This document shows positions 17,587 to 27,032 of a stretch of DNA of 64,000 nucleotides, piece after piece. This stretch comes from Nostoc sp. NMS2 (GTDB taxonomy: Bacteria; Cyanobacteriota; Cyanobacteriia; Cyanobacteriales; Nostocaceae). Every line of letters starts with the position of its first letter. The stretch's first letter is position 1. The stretch covers positions 1 through 64,000 of the forward strand of contig NZ_JABXKH010000044.1 in the NCBI RefSeq assembly GCF_017115105.1. The letters are read 5' to 3'. The notes under the pieces were generated by a model. It was not told where the DNA came from. It made no database searches and saw only the letters and a list, made by a program, of their open reading frames with translations. The position numbers and the translations under genes are program-made.

Positions 17587-18540
17587 ATGGCAGGTGCTTT
17601 AACAATTCAGCTGCCGAATGTTTCCAGTGCGATCGCGCTTGGGGGAGATGGAGAAGAAAATCTCAAAATCCTATCTCGCCAAACAGGAGCCACTTTAGTG
17701 CTACGTGGACAGGAATTATTGATTTCTGGTAGTGAAGGGCAAATTGATCTGGCTTCTCGATTAGTGCGATCGCTTGAAGACCTCTGGATTAAAGGCAATA
17801 CCATCACCAGTGCCGATATTTTAACAGCCCGTCAAGCCATAGATAGCGATCGGCAAGGAGAACTGCAAGATTTACAGCGAGATGTCCTTGCCAAAAGTCG
17901 CCGGGGCGAAGAAGTCCGTGCTAAAACCTTTCGCCAGCGTCAATATATCGACGCACTCCGTAGGCGCGATCTTACTTTTGGGATAGGCCCTGCTGGTACT
18001 GGCAAGACTTATCTCGCCGTTGTTATCGCGGTACAAGCACTCCTTGCCAACCAAGTTGAAAAGCTAATTTTAACTCGCCCTGCCGTCGAAGCCGGTGAAA
18101 AACTCGGTTTTTTGCCTGGAGACTTGCAGCAGAAAGTTAATCCCTATCTTCGCCCCCTTTATGATGCTATTTATGAATTCATCGACCCAGAAAAAGTACC
18201 CAGTTTAATGGAACGCGGTGTGATTGAAGTCGCGCCACTCGCCTACATGCGGGGACGCACCCTCAATAACGCTTTTATCATTGTCGATGAAGCTCAAAAT
18301 ACTACACCCGCTCAGATGAAAATGGTTTTGACTCGTTTGGGTTTCCGTTCGCGGATGGTGATTACAGGCGATATGACACAAACTGATTTACCACTTCACC
18401 AACAATCAGGTTTAGGAGTGGCTTTACAAATTTTAAAACACGTTGAAGGCATTGCCTTTTGCGAATTTTCCCAAAAAGATGTCGTGCGTAATCCTCTAGT
18501 TCAGCGTATTGTCGCTGCTTATGAACAATACGAAAAATAG
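17587..18540 (+). CDS. PhoH family ATPase
   Basis: An N-terminal KH-like portion (about the first 85 residues) precedes a PhoH ATPase domain with Walker A GPAGTGKTYLAV, LTRPAVEAGEKLGFLPGD, Walker B FIIVDEAQN and sensor VITGDMTQTD. PhoH-like proteins are ATPases linked to RNA metabolism; the precise role in cyanobacteria is not known. The open frame reaches a TTG at 17551, but ATG 17587 begins the MAGALTIQL segment where related proteins start. It follows the ffh-rpsP-khpA group but is separated by a terminator and a repeat element. Confidence 0.9.
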   Translation: MAGALTIQLPNVSSAIALGGDGEENLKILSRQTGATLVLRGQELLISGSEGQIDLASRLVRSLEDLWIKGNTITSADILTARQAIDSDRQGELQDLQRDVLAKSRRGEEVRAKTFRQRQYIDALRRRDLTFGIGPAGTGKTYLAVVIAVQALLANQVEKLILTRPAVEAGEKLGFLPGDLQQKVNPYLRPLYDAIYEFIDPEKVPSLMERGVIEVAPLAYMRGRTLNNAFIIVDEAQNTTPAQMKMVLTRLGFRSRMVITGDMTQTDLPLHQQSGLGVALQILKHVEGIAFCEFSQKDVVRNPLVQRIVAAYEQYEK

Positions 18541-18596
18541 TCATTAGTCATTGGTCATTTGTCATTAGTAAAAAAACTAAGAAAGGATAATAATTT

Positions 18597-19001
18597 ATGA
18601 GTATTACTTTGAAGGATTTTTTAGAAGCTTGCGAGACTCTTGGAACCTTGCGTTTAATTGTTACTAGCAGTGCTGCTGTATTAGAAGCACGGGGCAAGGT
18701 TGAAAAGCTATTTTATGCAGAATTACCAAAGGGTAAATACGCGAATATGCACACCGAAGGCTTTGAGTTTCACTTGAATATGGACAAAATCACTCAAGTG
18801 AAATTTGAAACGGGTGAAGCGAAGAGAGGAAATTTTACAACCTATGCTATTCGGTTTTTAGATGATAAACATGAGTCTGCTTTAAGCCTATTTTTGCAAT
18901 GGGGTAAACCAGGAGAATATGAACCAGGACAAGTGGAAGCTTGGGAGACTCTAAAAGAGAAGTATGGGGAAGTTTGGGAACCTTTACCAGCAGAGATTTA
19001 A
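18597..19001 (+). CDS. ChuX/HutX-like conserved protein
   Basis: The 134-residue protein has the single-domain pattern of ChuX/HutX-like heme-utilisation proteins: a LPKGKYANMHTEGFEFHLNM strand pair with the conserved EGF-x-H segment, then KITQVKFETG, then FFxLFLQWGKPGEYEPGQ-like sequence near the C-terminus. In enterobacteria such proteins bind or carry heme in the cytosol. The similarity here is by pattern only and the cyanobacterial function is unknown. STRR-type TCATTAG heptamers fill the gap before it. Confidence 0.55.
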   Translation: MSITLKDFLEACETLGTLRLIVTSSAAVLEARGKVEKLFYAELPKGKYANMHTEGFEFHLNMDKITQVKFETGEAKRGNFTTYAIRFLDDKHESALSLFLQWGKPGEYEPGQVEAWETLKEKYGEVWEPLPAEI

Positions 19002-19033
19002 ATGAAAAAAATAAACTTGATTTAGGGTTCCCC

Positions 19034-19066
19034 AGATCCCCGACTTCTTTAAGAAGTCGGGGATCT
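19034..19066. repeat. 33-bp near-perfect palindrome
   Basis: AGATCCCCGACTTCTT (19034-19049) and its exact complement (19051-19066) flank one central T. Dispersed palindromes of this kind are common in Nostoc-type genomes. It lies between the ChuX-like and DUF6816-like genes and could also end transcription. Confidence 0.7.
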
Positions 19067-19120
19067 AAACTCAGCTTATTTCAATATCAATATGATGTAA
19101 AAAATCAACAAAAACTACTG

Positions 19121-19921
19121 ATGCTTGTAATGAAGGTAATTTGGAGTTGTTGCTTGCTAGTTTCATTCCTCTTGTGCAGTGGAGAAGCTCTTGCAGGAGA
19201 ATTATCTGAACGGTTAGCGAATTTTCCCCAGTGGGAAAAATTAACTTCAGTGCAACCAGCTTCGGGTGATTTGGTTTACCCGGAATGGATGGCTGGTTCT
19301 TGGCAAGTTACCAGTACTTTAGTACATTTAGCCGCACCTTTAGCACCAGATATCGTAACTCCAGGGTTTGAAGGTAATCGCCGACAATTAAATCAGCCTG
19401 TGAGTTTTATAGTAAGATTTGTAAAAGAGCAACCCCATGTAGTCAGTTTAAAAATATTTCCCCAGATAGATAACAAATCCCCAAAATTAGTATCAGATAG
19501 AGCGTTTAATAGTTTGAATCTAGCACGGGCTTATTTAGGGGATGAAGCAGTGTTAGCAGTCAAAGTAGATCCAGATTCACCTAATCGTCAGATTACATTC
19601 TTGCGTGGCAGTCGTCAATTAGTCTCCATTGTGACTGCACGGGCTACAGAAACTATCTCTGATGGCAAATTTATCACTACAGAAGTGTTTCAACAATTAT
19701 TTAAAGGCGGTTCACGTCCCTATTTAAACTCTGTAGAATCTACCACTGCTTATCATAAACTTCCAACAGCTAATCCGGCGATAGAGGCAGATCAAGTTAC
19801 TGCTGTCTATCTTTCACCTCAAGATCCAGATTACTTTAAAGCTGGTTCTCGACCAGTTGCTCTTTATCGCTATCGCCTAGAGTTTGTCCCCGCACAAATG
19901 CCTAGTACTCAAAAGACATGA
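19121..19921 (+). CDS. DUF6816-like secreted protein
   Basis: The product starts with a clear signal peptide (MLVMKVIWSCCLLVSFLLC, then SGEALAGE). The mature part has long conserved-looking blocks: ASGDLVYPEWMAGSWQVTST, LAPDIVTPGFEGNRRQLNQP, FNSLNLARAYLG, VKVDPDSPNRQITFLRG and YLSPQDPDYFKAGSRPVALY. I associate this pattern with a protein family shared by cyanobacteria and chloroplasts, of unknown function and probably lumenal or periplasmic. The frame is open upstream to 18941, overlapping the previous gene, but the signal peptide shows that translation starts at 19121 or 19130. Confidence 0.75.
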   Translation: MLVMKVIWSCCLLVSFLLCSGEALAGELSERLANFPQWEKLTSVQPASGDLVYPEWMAGSWQVTSTLVHLAAPLAPDIVTPGFEGNRRQLNQPVSFIVRFVKEQPHVVSLKIFPQIDNKSPKLVSDRAFNSLNLARAYLGDEAVLAVKVDPDSPNRQITFLRGSRQLVSIVTARATETISDGKFITTEVFQQLFKGGSRPYLNSVESTTAYHKLPTANPAIEADQVTAVYLSPQDPDYFKAGSRPVALYRYRLEFVPAQMPSTQKT

Positions 19922-20010
19922 TTTTAACCTAATAGACCTTGACTATCTTGTATTACGCTTGTAGTATATAAATTCCAAGTTTACGATCGCGCTCTTGGAC
20001 GGTGTGCATC

Positions 20011-21831
20011 ATGGCCAAATTTCAAGATATTGTCAATTACTTTCGCTCTGACTGGAAGCTGAGTCTTTTCAGTATTACAGCATCTAGCGTTTACGAAATT
20101 ATTGATTTGGTTGTTCCTTATGCGATTGGGCAGATTTTAAACGTTTTGTCTAATCAACCTTTGGATAAACCACTTCAAAATGCGATCGCAACTTTTGCTG
20201 ACATCACCAATTATCCAGTTACTAAAACTCTATCTTTGGGTGTATTACTGGGTTTAGTTTTCGTTGTCACCGTAGTGAGAGCGCCAACACAACCTTGGTT
20301 AACCCATTGGTTTCATTGGGATATATCTTTAAGGTTGCGTCGCCAGAAAGCCCAAATAGCCATAGAAAAAATTCTCACTCTTCCACTAGAATTTTATGAT
20401 GAAAATAACCCCGGACGTATTGCTGGAAGAATAGCTAGAGGTATTTCTAACCACACTTTTACGTACCCCGAAGTTGCCGGACAGTTGATTCCTAGATTAG
20501 CTCGTGTACTAGGAATTTTCGTGTTTATCTTGGTGATTGAGTGGCGAATTGCAATTTTGTATCTGATTTCCTTTGTACTTATTCTTAGCTTAGGTTTGAG
20601 GGATTTGCAACGGTTGATTTGGCACGAAACTATTCTAGATAAATATGCAGAAGATACGGAAAGCCGCAATTCTGAACTGATCACTAACATCAAAACGGTG
20701 AAAGCATTTGCTACAGAAGCTAACGAACTGAAACGGCAAAAGCTACGTTTGGATCGTGAATTAATGGTGGTTGAGTATCGCGTTCACAAAGGTTATGTGA
20801 AACTGGCTACTTGGCAAAGGACTGTAATTCAGTTTTGCGTGTTTGCTATCCTGGGTTTGACTTTAGCAGCAACAGTAGACGGTAAAATTTCTCTTGGTCA
20901 TTTTGTTATGACCTTAACTCTTTCTAGCATGGCTTATGCTGAATTAGAACCTATTGGCACTTTGGCAGAAGTTTTTGCCCGTCGTTATTCTTCCATGCTA
21001 CGGTTTCACGAATTTCTCCAAGAGCCAACTGCACCTGATTCAGCTAGTCTTTTAGAAGAGAGCAACCAAACAGAATCACCTTATAAATTTACTGGAAAAG
21101 TTGAGTTGTCGCACGTCAGTTTTGGATATGATGCCAACCGTCAAGTTTTGCAAGATATTAACTTGTTGATTGAGCCATACCAAACGGTGGCATTAGTGGG
21201 GCGTTCCGGTTCTGGTAAGTCTACTTTAGTGAAATTGCTATTGCGATATTTTGAACCTCAATCAGGTCAAATTTTGATTGATGGTCAAGATATTAGCACT
21301 TTGAATGTGGGTAAGTATAGACGAAGGCTAGCGATCGTTCACCAAGAAGTAGACGTTTTCAACGGTACCATATTGGATAACCTCACCTATGGCAGGCGGG
21401 ATGCAAGTTTAGAGCAGGTTAAGGAAGCCTGTAGAATTGCCAGAGTCGATGAAGTAGTGCAGCACTTACCCCAAGGTTATTACACCGTCGTAGGGGAAAG
21501 AGGTGTCAGGTTATCTGGAGGACAAAGACAACGCTTGGGAATTGCGAGGGCGTTGCTAGTGGAACCAGATGTGCTGATTTTTGACGAAGCCACTTCTAGC
21601 TTAGATTATGAATCTGAGCGTTCAATTCAGCTAGCGATGCGAGCCATTCAAGGTACTTGCACCACTATTGTGATTGCTCACCGTTTAAGCACAGTCCGGG
21701 AAGCAGATAAAATTGTAGTTCTGGAGCAAGGAAAGATTGTAGAAGTGGGTAGCCATAATGAACTCTTGCATCAAGAAGGCATTTACCGCCGATTGCACTC
21801 CCTGCAAGAAACAGGAGAACTCCTAAGTTAA
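20011..21831 (+). CDS. ABC exporter, fused membrane and ATPase domains
   Basis: The N-terminal half has about six membrane helices (ABC transporter type I fold), and the C-terminal half is a nucleotide-binding domain with Walker A GRSGSGKSTLV, signature LSGGQRQRLGIARAL, Walker B VLIFDEATSSLD and the H-loop IVIAHRLSTV. It is a half-transporter that would act as a dimer, of the MsbA/lipid and multidrug exporter class; the substrate is unknown. The ATG at 20011 is preferred over an upstream GTG at 20002. It is followed by a repeat-rich region, so it is probably monocistronic. Confidence 0.93.
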   Translation: MAKFQDIVNYFRSDWKLSLFSITASSVYEIIDLVVPYAIGQILNVLSNQPLDKPLQNAIATFADITNYPVTKTLSLGVLLGLVFVVTVVRAPTQPWLTHWFHWDISLRLRRQKAQIAIEKILTLPLEFYDENNPGRIAGRIARGISNHTFTYPEVAGQLIPRLARVLGIFVFILVIEWRIAILYLISFVLILSLGLRDLQRLIWHETILDKYAEDTESRNSELITNIKTVKAFATEANELKRQKLRLDRELMVVEYRVHKGYVKLATWQRTVIQFCVFAILGLTLAATVDGKISLGHFVMTLTLSSMAYAELEPIGTLAEVFARRYSSMLRFHEFLQEPTAPDSASLLEESNQTESPYKFTGKVELSHVSFGYDANRQVLQDINLLIEPYQTVALVGRSGSGKSTLVKLLLRYFEPQSGQILIDGQDISTLNVGKYRRRLAIVHQEVDVFNGTILDNLTYGRRDASLEQVKEACRIARVDEVVQHLPQGYYTVVGERGVRLSGGQRQRLGIARALLVEPDVLIFDEATSSLDYESERSIQLAMRAIQGTCTTIVIAHRLSTVREADKIVVLEQGKIVEVGSHNELLHQEGIYRRLHSLQETGELLS

Positions 21832-21989
21832 CAACATACATATTTTGGATTTTGGACTTCGGAGAGAGCGCTAAGTCGAACGATTTTAAATCTTAGATTG
21901 ACCCACCAATAAATCTGCTTTATTTAGATAGACTTTATTAATAATAAGGTCTATTTTTTTGAATTGTACTCAATCACTTACTTTGCTAC

Positions 21990-22193
21990 ATAGTACAACA
22001 CGGCGTAAATAAACCACCCATTCAAAATCAATGAAACGCTTACGCTATATTAATTTTGAATTTTGAATTCCGCCTTGCGCTACTAGTACAGTACGGCGGA
22101 AATAAACAGACCATTTGAAATGTCTAAAATCCCTACGCAACGGTAATTACGAATTACGAATTACGAATTACGAATTACCCGAAGCGCTACTAG
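21990..22193. repeat. About 200-bp dispersed element with STRR core, copy 1
   Basis: It contains two related sub-units (CACGGCGTAAATAA... and TACGGCGGAAATAAACAGACC...) and ends in five tandem AATTACG heptamers (22145-22178) before GCTACTAGTG. A second copy with the same order lies at 59735-59933. There is no coding potential. It fills most of the gap between the ABC exporter and the next gene. Confidence 0.75.
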
Positions 22194-22230
22194 TGCGTTT
22201 AAAAACGCTACGATTCCACGCAAAACTGTA

Positions 22231-23187
22231 TTAAGATTTACTCTTATCGGCTTCTTTCTGCGCCGCCTCACTATATTTCTTATATAGTTGAGTCCGAATT
22301 TTAGCTTCCTGATAACGGCTGTGGTTTTTTGGAACTGTACTCATTAAATCTGAAGCTCGTTGCCACTTAGCAGCAATCTCTAGCCATTGAGTTGAGGTTG
22401 TGGCTGTTTTACCAGATGTAGAAGCTTGATTTGCAATTCGCACAGATGTTGCAAATGGGTTATCAGATGGCTCATCAAAGCTATTGTTAGGAAGACGAAA
22501 TGGTATTTGGGGTTTCCTTTCGTTAGTATTTTCTGTAGTTAAAGATTTGGAAGTTTGTGGTTGCATTAAGTTTTTCAATTTATTACCTAACTGGGCATAA
22601 ACAATCCAACTAAGCAACAACAGTGAGCATAAACCAACTGCTGCTAATATCTTTGTTTTAGGTTGGTTTTTGTGTTTTTCTGTGTTAATAAGTACCAAAG
22701 GACGAGAGACTGGAGTTTTAGGAAAATTTGGTTTTCCTAGTTCAGCTTGAGCGTCTGTGAAATCTTTAATTAGTTGCTTTACAATATTAGGCTGAATTAA
22801 GGCAATTTCATGTGACCAAAGTAATTGGTTGTCACGATCGCTATCTATTTCTTTTAACCACAGTAATTGTTGTTCTCGAACAATTCTACTGTTGATATTG
22901 ACTCGGCGAATGTGACGCGGGGCGATAGACTCAAGAATTTGCTGGATTTGTTCTACGAGGGGAGATTGCTCAAGTTGCTCTATCCTAGCCGCCTCGCACA
23001 GAAGTTGTAAGACACCATCAGAAAAAATGGCTCTAGTTCTGACACCAGATTTGGCTAGCTTTTCATTTAATAACTGAATAATCGCAGCAACGCTCCCTTG
23101 GTGAGCTTGCCAACCGATATCGTTTATCCGGTCTACCATCTGAGGTTTGGTGATAACTCTTCCACCCTGACTGATTAACGTATTCAT
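22231..23187 (-). CDS. Single-pass membrane protein of unknown function
   Basis: The 318-residue protein has a helical N-terminal cytoplasmic region of about 180 residues (with ESIAPRHIRRVNINSRIVRE), one transmembrane segment at about 184-207 (ILAAVGLCSLLLLSWIVYA) and a C-terminal region of about 110 residues rich in Ser, Thr, Asn and Lys, ending in a predicted helix. I do not recognise a named family; the N-terminal region looks like a conserved module of filamentous cyanobacteria. No partner gene is adjacent. Confidence 0.7.
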   Translation of the reverse strand: MNTLISQGGRVITKPQMVDRINDIGWQAHQGSVAAIIQLLNEKLAKSGVRTRAIFSDGVLQLLCEAARIEQLEQSPLVEQIQQILESIAPRHIRRVNINSRIVREQQLLWLKEIDSDRDNQLLWSHEIALIQPNIVKQLIKDFTDAQAELGKPNFPKTPVSRPLVLINTEKHKNQPKTKILAAVGLCSLLLLSWIVYAQLGNKLKNLMQPQTSKSLTTENTNERKPQIPFRLPNNSFDEPSDNPFATSVRIANQASTSGKTATTSTQWLEIAAKWQRASDLMSTVPKNHSRYQEAKIRTQLYKKYSEAAQKEADKSKS

Positions 23188-23765
23188 TAATTTAGGGACT
23201 CTTTTCTACTGACCTTGATCTTGTCTTCGATTTTACGAGTAAAAAGATGAGTTGCCAAATAAAATCACAAAAGTCGAGCCTCCCTTCTCGGTTCGGTAAG
23301 GATGCTCGATGGCGCTTAGTTAATTTAACACTCCCACGCCTTAAAAATGTGGGATTCTTGAACGTAAACCGCGCTTTTGGGTTAACGCCTATGCTGGCGG
23401 ACGAGCTACCTGTTTGACATAGTACATTATCATGTCTTTTAGCGATCGCATGAACTCAAGTTAAGTTAGCTAAATAGTATCAGGATCAACACCAAGGGAT
23501 GTCTAACGACAAGCCGCTTCTCTGTAATCAGCCTACGCCAACTCCAACGCCTCTACACAACTAGTTGCTTCAACCTTTCCACCTGCGATATTGTTCATAA
23601 ACGAAACAAAATAGCGATATCAGGATAAATTTGTGACTAATTCTCGCTTTTTTTGCCTTTTTGTCAGAATGGCAAGACTATTTCGTACAGCGATCGCTAC
23701 ATTAGAAGATATATATAAATAAAAATCATTGTTGATTTTTATTCGTTCGCAGTTCACACAAAACC
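23188..23765. other. Intergenic region, possible IS200/IS605 end remnant
   Basis: No gene is seen. Around 23328-23360 the sequence ACTCCCACGCC-TTAAAAAT-GTGGGATTC resembles the subterminal hairpin of cyanobacterial IS200/IS605-type elements, with one arm decayed. The following 60 bp could be the rest of such an end. No transposase or TnpB frame is present. The right part (from about 23600) is A+T-rich and presumably holds the promoter of the M3 peptidase gene. Confidence 0.35.
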
Positions 23766-25877
23766 ATGAGTGCAAGTACCATTATTTCCGAAAATCCCTT
23801 ACTCCAAGGCGTTGGCTTACCTCTGTTTGCAGAGATTAAACCAGAACGAGTAGTACCAGCCTTCAATCAGCTGTTGGCAGAACTTGACCAGCAGCTTGCC
23901 ACCTTAGAAGCTAGTGTACAGCCTACTTGGAGCGGTTTAGTAGAACCCTTAGAAAAGCTGACAGAACGGCTTACCTGGAGTTGGGGGGTGGTGAATCATT
24001 TAATGGGTGTTAAAAATAGCCCGGAACTGCGCGAAGCTCATGAAATCGTACAGCCACTAGTCGTACAATTTATCAACAAGCTTGGTCAAAGCCAACCCAT
24101 CTACAATGCTTTTAAAGCACTCCGTACCAGTGAAAATTGGGCAACTTTAGAATTAGCCCAACAGCGCATTGTAGAAGCCGCCATTCGAGATGCAGAACTA
24201 TCTGGTGTTGGTTTAGAAGGAGAGGCAAGAGAGCGTTTCAACGCCATACAAATGGAGTTAGCAGAACTTTCTACCAAATTTTCTAACCATGTACTTGATG
24301 CCACGAAAGCCTTCAGCTTAACCCTAACAACACAAGCGGAAATTGAAGGTTTACCACCAAGCTTAGTAAGTCTAGCAGCCCAAGTTGCTCGTGCAGCTGG
24401 CGAAAGCAACGCTACACCAGAAAATGGCCCCTGGCGGATTACTTTAGACTTCCCCAGCTATGGCCCTTTCATGCAGCACAGCACCCGGCGAGATTTGCGG
24501 GAAAAGCTCTACAAAGCTCATATCACCCGCGCTTCTGCTGGCGATTTGGATAACAACCCCTTAATTAAGCGCATTTTGAAGTTGCGCCAAGAACTTGCAG
24601 ATATATTAGGCTTTAAAAGTTTTGCCCAATTGAGTCTCGCTAGTAAAATGGCTCCCAATGTTGAGGCAGTCAACGCCCTGTTAGAAGAACTACGGCGTGC
24701 TAGTTATGATGCTGCTGTCAAAGACTTGGTAGAACTCAAAGCTTTTGCAGCAGCACAGGGAGCAGCAGAAGCTGAGGATTTAAAACACTGGGATATTAGC
24801 TTTTGGGCAGAACGTCAACGAGAAGCAAAATTTGCCTTTACTGCTGAAGAATTGCGTCCCTACTTCCCGCTTCCCCAAGTGTTAGACGGCTTATTTGGAC
24901 TAGTCAAGCGGTTGTTTGGTGTTACTGTCACCTCTGCCAATGGTCAAGCCCCAGTCTGGCATGAGGATGTGCGTTATTTCCAAATTGCTGATGAAACTGG
25001 TTCTCCCATAGCCTACTTCTACTTAGACCCCTATAGCCGTCCAGCAGAAAAACGCGGTGGTGCTTGGATGGATGTGTGCATCAATCGGGCCAAAATTATT
25101 GAAAATGGTGTCACTGCCATCCGCTTACCAGTAGCTTATTTAGTGTGTAATCAAAGTCCTCCCGTAGATGGTAAACCTAGTTTGATGACCTTCTATGAAG
25201 TAGAGACTTTGTTCCACGAGTTTGGTCATGGATTGCACCATCTGCTTACTAAGGTTGATTATCCCGGAGCCGCAGGCATCAATAATGTAGAGTGGGATGC
25301 AGTGGAACTACCTAGTCAGTTTATGGAAAACTGGTGCTATGAGCGACCCACTTTGTTTGGTATGGCGAAGCATTATGAAACTGGTGAAGCCCTACCAGAG
25401 CATTATTATCAAAAGCTGCTAGCGGCGCGTAATTATATGAGTGGTACTGCTACGTTGCGGCAGATTCACCTGAGTAGTCTTGATTTAGAACTACACTACC
25501 GCTATCACCCTGGTAGTAATGAAACTCCCTCAGATGTGCGTCATCGGATAGCCAAGACTACTACCGTTTTACCACCACTTCCAGAAGATTCAATTTTATG
25601 TGCTTTTGGACATATTTTTGAGGGTGGTTATGCTGCGGGTTACTACAGTTACAAGTGGGCCGAGGTACTGAGTGCTGATGCTTTTGCCGCTTTTGAAGAA
25701 GCTGGGCTAGAAGATGAAGAGGCTATAAAAGCTACAGGTCGGCGTTATCGGGATACGGTACTGGCACTTGGTGGTGGTCAGCATCCAATGGAGGTGTTTA
25801 AAACTTTCCGGGGTCGTGAACCAAGTACGATCGCTTTGCTCAGGCACAATGGTTTAGTCAGTGCTGCTGTAAACTAA
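23766..25877 (+). CDS. M3 family oligopeptidase (oligopeptidase A type)
   Basis: At 703 residues it has the size of oligopeptidase A/PrlC. The zinc site is visible as LFHEFGHGLHHLL (H484, E485, H488), with the third ligand Glu about 28 residues on in the EWDAVELPSQFMENW block. Further M3 features are YFYLDPYSRPAEKRGGAW and FGHIFEGGYAAGYYSYKWAEVL. The family degrades short peptides, including cleaved signal peptides, in the cytosol. The gene is complete and ends just before a bidirectional hairpin. Confidence 0.95.
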   Translation: MSASTIISENPLLQGVGLPLFAEIKPERVVPAFNQLLAELDQQLATLEASVQPTWSGLVEPLEKLTERLTWSWGVVNHLMGVKNSPELREAHEIVQPLVVQFINKLGQSQPIYNAFKALRTSENWATLELAQQRIVEAAIRDAELSGVGLEGEARERFNAIQMELAELSTKFSNHVLDATKAFSLTLTTQAEIEGLPPSLVSLAAQVARAAGESNATPENGPWRITLDFPSYGPFMQHSTRRDLREKLYKAHITRASAGDLDNNPLIKRILKLRQELADILGFKSFAQLSLASKMAPNVEAVNALLEELRRASYDAAVKDLVELKAFAAAQGAAEAEDLKHWDISFWAERQREAKFAFTAEELRPYFPLPQVLDGLFGLVKRLFGVTVTSANGQAPVWHEDVRYFQIADETGSPIAYFYLDPYSRPAEKRGGAWMDVCINRAKIIENGVTAIRLPVAYLVCNQSPPVDGKPSLMTFYEVETLFHEFGHGLHHLLTKVDYPGAAGINNVEWDAVELPSQFMENWCYERPTLFGMAKHYETGEALPEHYYQKLLAARNYMSGTATLRQIHLSSLDLELHYRYHPGSNETPSDVRHRIAKTTTVLPPLPEDSILCAFGHIFEGGYAAGYYSYKWAEVLSADAFAAFEEAGLEDEEAIKATGRRYRDTVLALGGGQHPMEVFKTFRGREPSTIALLRHNGLVSAAVN

Positions 25878-25993
25878 ATAATACCTCTGTAGGGATGTTG
25901 CAATGCAACGTCCCTACTCGCGTCAAATCTTTGTTATCTAGCAGCATTTTGCGATCGCAAAGCTTGTTATCTGATACCAGGGCATTTTATCCC

Positions 25994-26028
25994 AAGTCTT
26001 GCCCTGTCGAAGTGACAGGGAAAGACTT
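25994..26028. terminator. Bidirectional terminator hairpin
   Basis: AAGTCTT (25994-26000) and CCCTGTC (26002-26008) pair with GACAGGG (26014-26020) and AAGACTT (26022-26028), giving a 14-bp stem with one internal mismatch and a 5-nt loop. It sits between two convergent genes and overlaps the stop codon of the minus-strand one by 2 bp. Confidence 0.65.
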
Positions 26029-26440
26029 AAACTTTAGACATGAGAAATTTTGATATTTCCGCATGTGCCAACACAGCAGATGGTTCACGCTGGAGAGCAT
26101 TGTAATACTTTCTCTCGAAGGTATTGCCCGTCTCTAACGGTACAATCAGCGTGCGGACATCAGCAATCAACTTTTCAAAATCGTCCAAAGATATCGGTTC
26201 ATCTGCTTCGAGCATTTGATCAACTTGCACAACTACCTCAGAAATGCGATGTAGCCAAGCAAATTGTTCATGAGCGATAACTAGCTGAAGTAATTCTCCG
26301 CTTGATACTCGTCCACTAACCTGTTCGTAGGCAATGCGTTCTGTTTCCAACAACGTCTTATGAAGGTGGAGTAATTTGTTTCGTAAATCACGCAGATATT
26401 GATGTTGACGTATTCTTTGTGAAAGTGTGTTAGAAGTCAA
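26027..26440 (-). CDS. Conserved hypothetical helical protein
   Basis: The 137-residue protein appears entirely alpha-helical, with a charged N-terminal helix (RIRQHQYLRDLRNKLLHLHK) and a later AHEQFAWLHRISEVVVQVDQ helix. There is no signal peptide or membrane segment. The pattern is that of a soluble bacterial hypothetical protein found in several phyla, but I cannot name a family. It converges on the M3 peptidase gene. Confidence 0.65.
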   Translation of the reverse strand: MTSNTLSQRIRQHQYLRDLRNKLLHLHKTLLETERIAYEQVSGRVSSGELLQLVIAHEQFAWLHRISEVVVQVDQMLEADEPISLDDFEKLIADVRTLIVPLETGNTFERKYYNALQREPSAVLAHAEISKFLMSKV

Positions 26441-27032
26441 TGTTACTCATCCTCTCGTTACAATAGTCTTCAATGGCTTAAATAATTATTGTTGCGTCAG
26501 TATTTATCACGTATAGACTGTAGCGAACAAACTTGTTGAGTGATACCGTAGCGATGTGTAGACCCTTGCCGCTCCAAGTTTCTCTTCTCTACGAGAGGCT
26601 GCGCTAATAAGACACTCTACGCAGTAATATCGCCGTAGAGGTACGAAAGCGACACTCAACATACATCGCCACTTCCTCACTGTCTTGTACCAACAGCATC
26701 ATTAAGAGACTGACAAATAAAAAAACATCCCAAATTTTCTTGTGGGATAGGTGTCCGCACTACGTGCCGCTACGCTAACACCCGTCCAATATTCAGGGCG
26801 GGCAGGATGCCCACCCCACAAGATGGATAATTTATTTTTTGTCAGTCCCTAACCATCTGCCCAACCTCAATTCATGTATTCGGTTTTTTTGTTAAGACGC
26901 ATTACAATCAACATATCTTTTTATAGCCGTTATATCTTATATTGGATTAATCTTATATTAGCATAAACTTATAAGTAAGTACATAGTTATAGAACCTATC
27001 GAGAAAATGTCAATTATGGAAAAACAGTCCTA
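26441..27032. other. Repeat-rich intergenic region before padR-like gene
   Basis: No gene is seen. The left half contains several short palindromes; 26703-26851 is a MITE-like element listed separately. Close to the PadR-type gene there is a perfect 10-bp palindrome ACTTATAAGT at 26967-26976, 57 bp before its ATG, a possible autoregulatory site. Confidence 0.45.
26703..26851. repeat. MITE-like element, copy 1
   Basis: The ends TAAGAGACTGACAAATAAA and TTTATTTTTTGTCAGTCCCTA are imperfect inverted repeats, and the interior contains CTTGTGGGAT...CCCCACAAG. An inverted copy lies at 59952-60079. TA dinucleotides at both ends fit insertion by an IS630/Tc1-like transposase. There is no reading frame. 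Confidence 0.7.

Noticed and set aside
22145..22178. Regular heptamer array considered as a CRISPR
   Set aside because: The units are 7 bp with no spacers; this is an STRR tract. No CRISPR array or cas gene was seen in the window.
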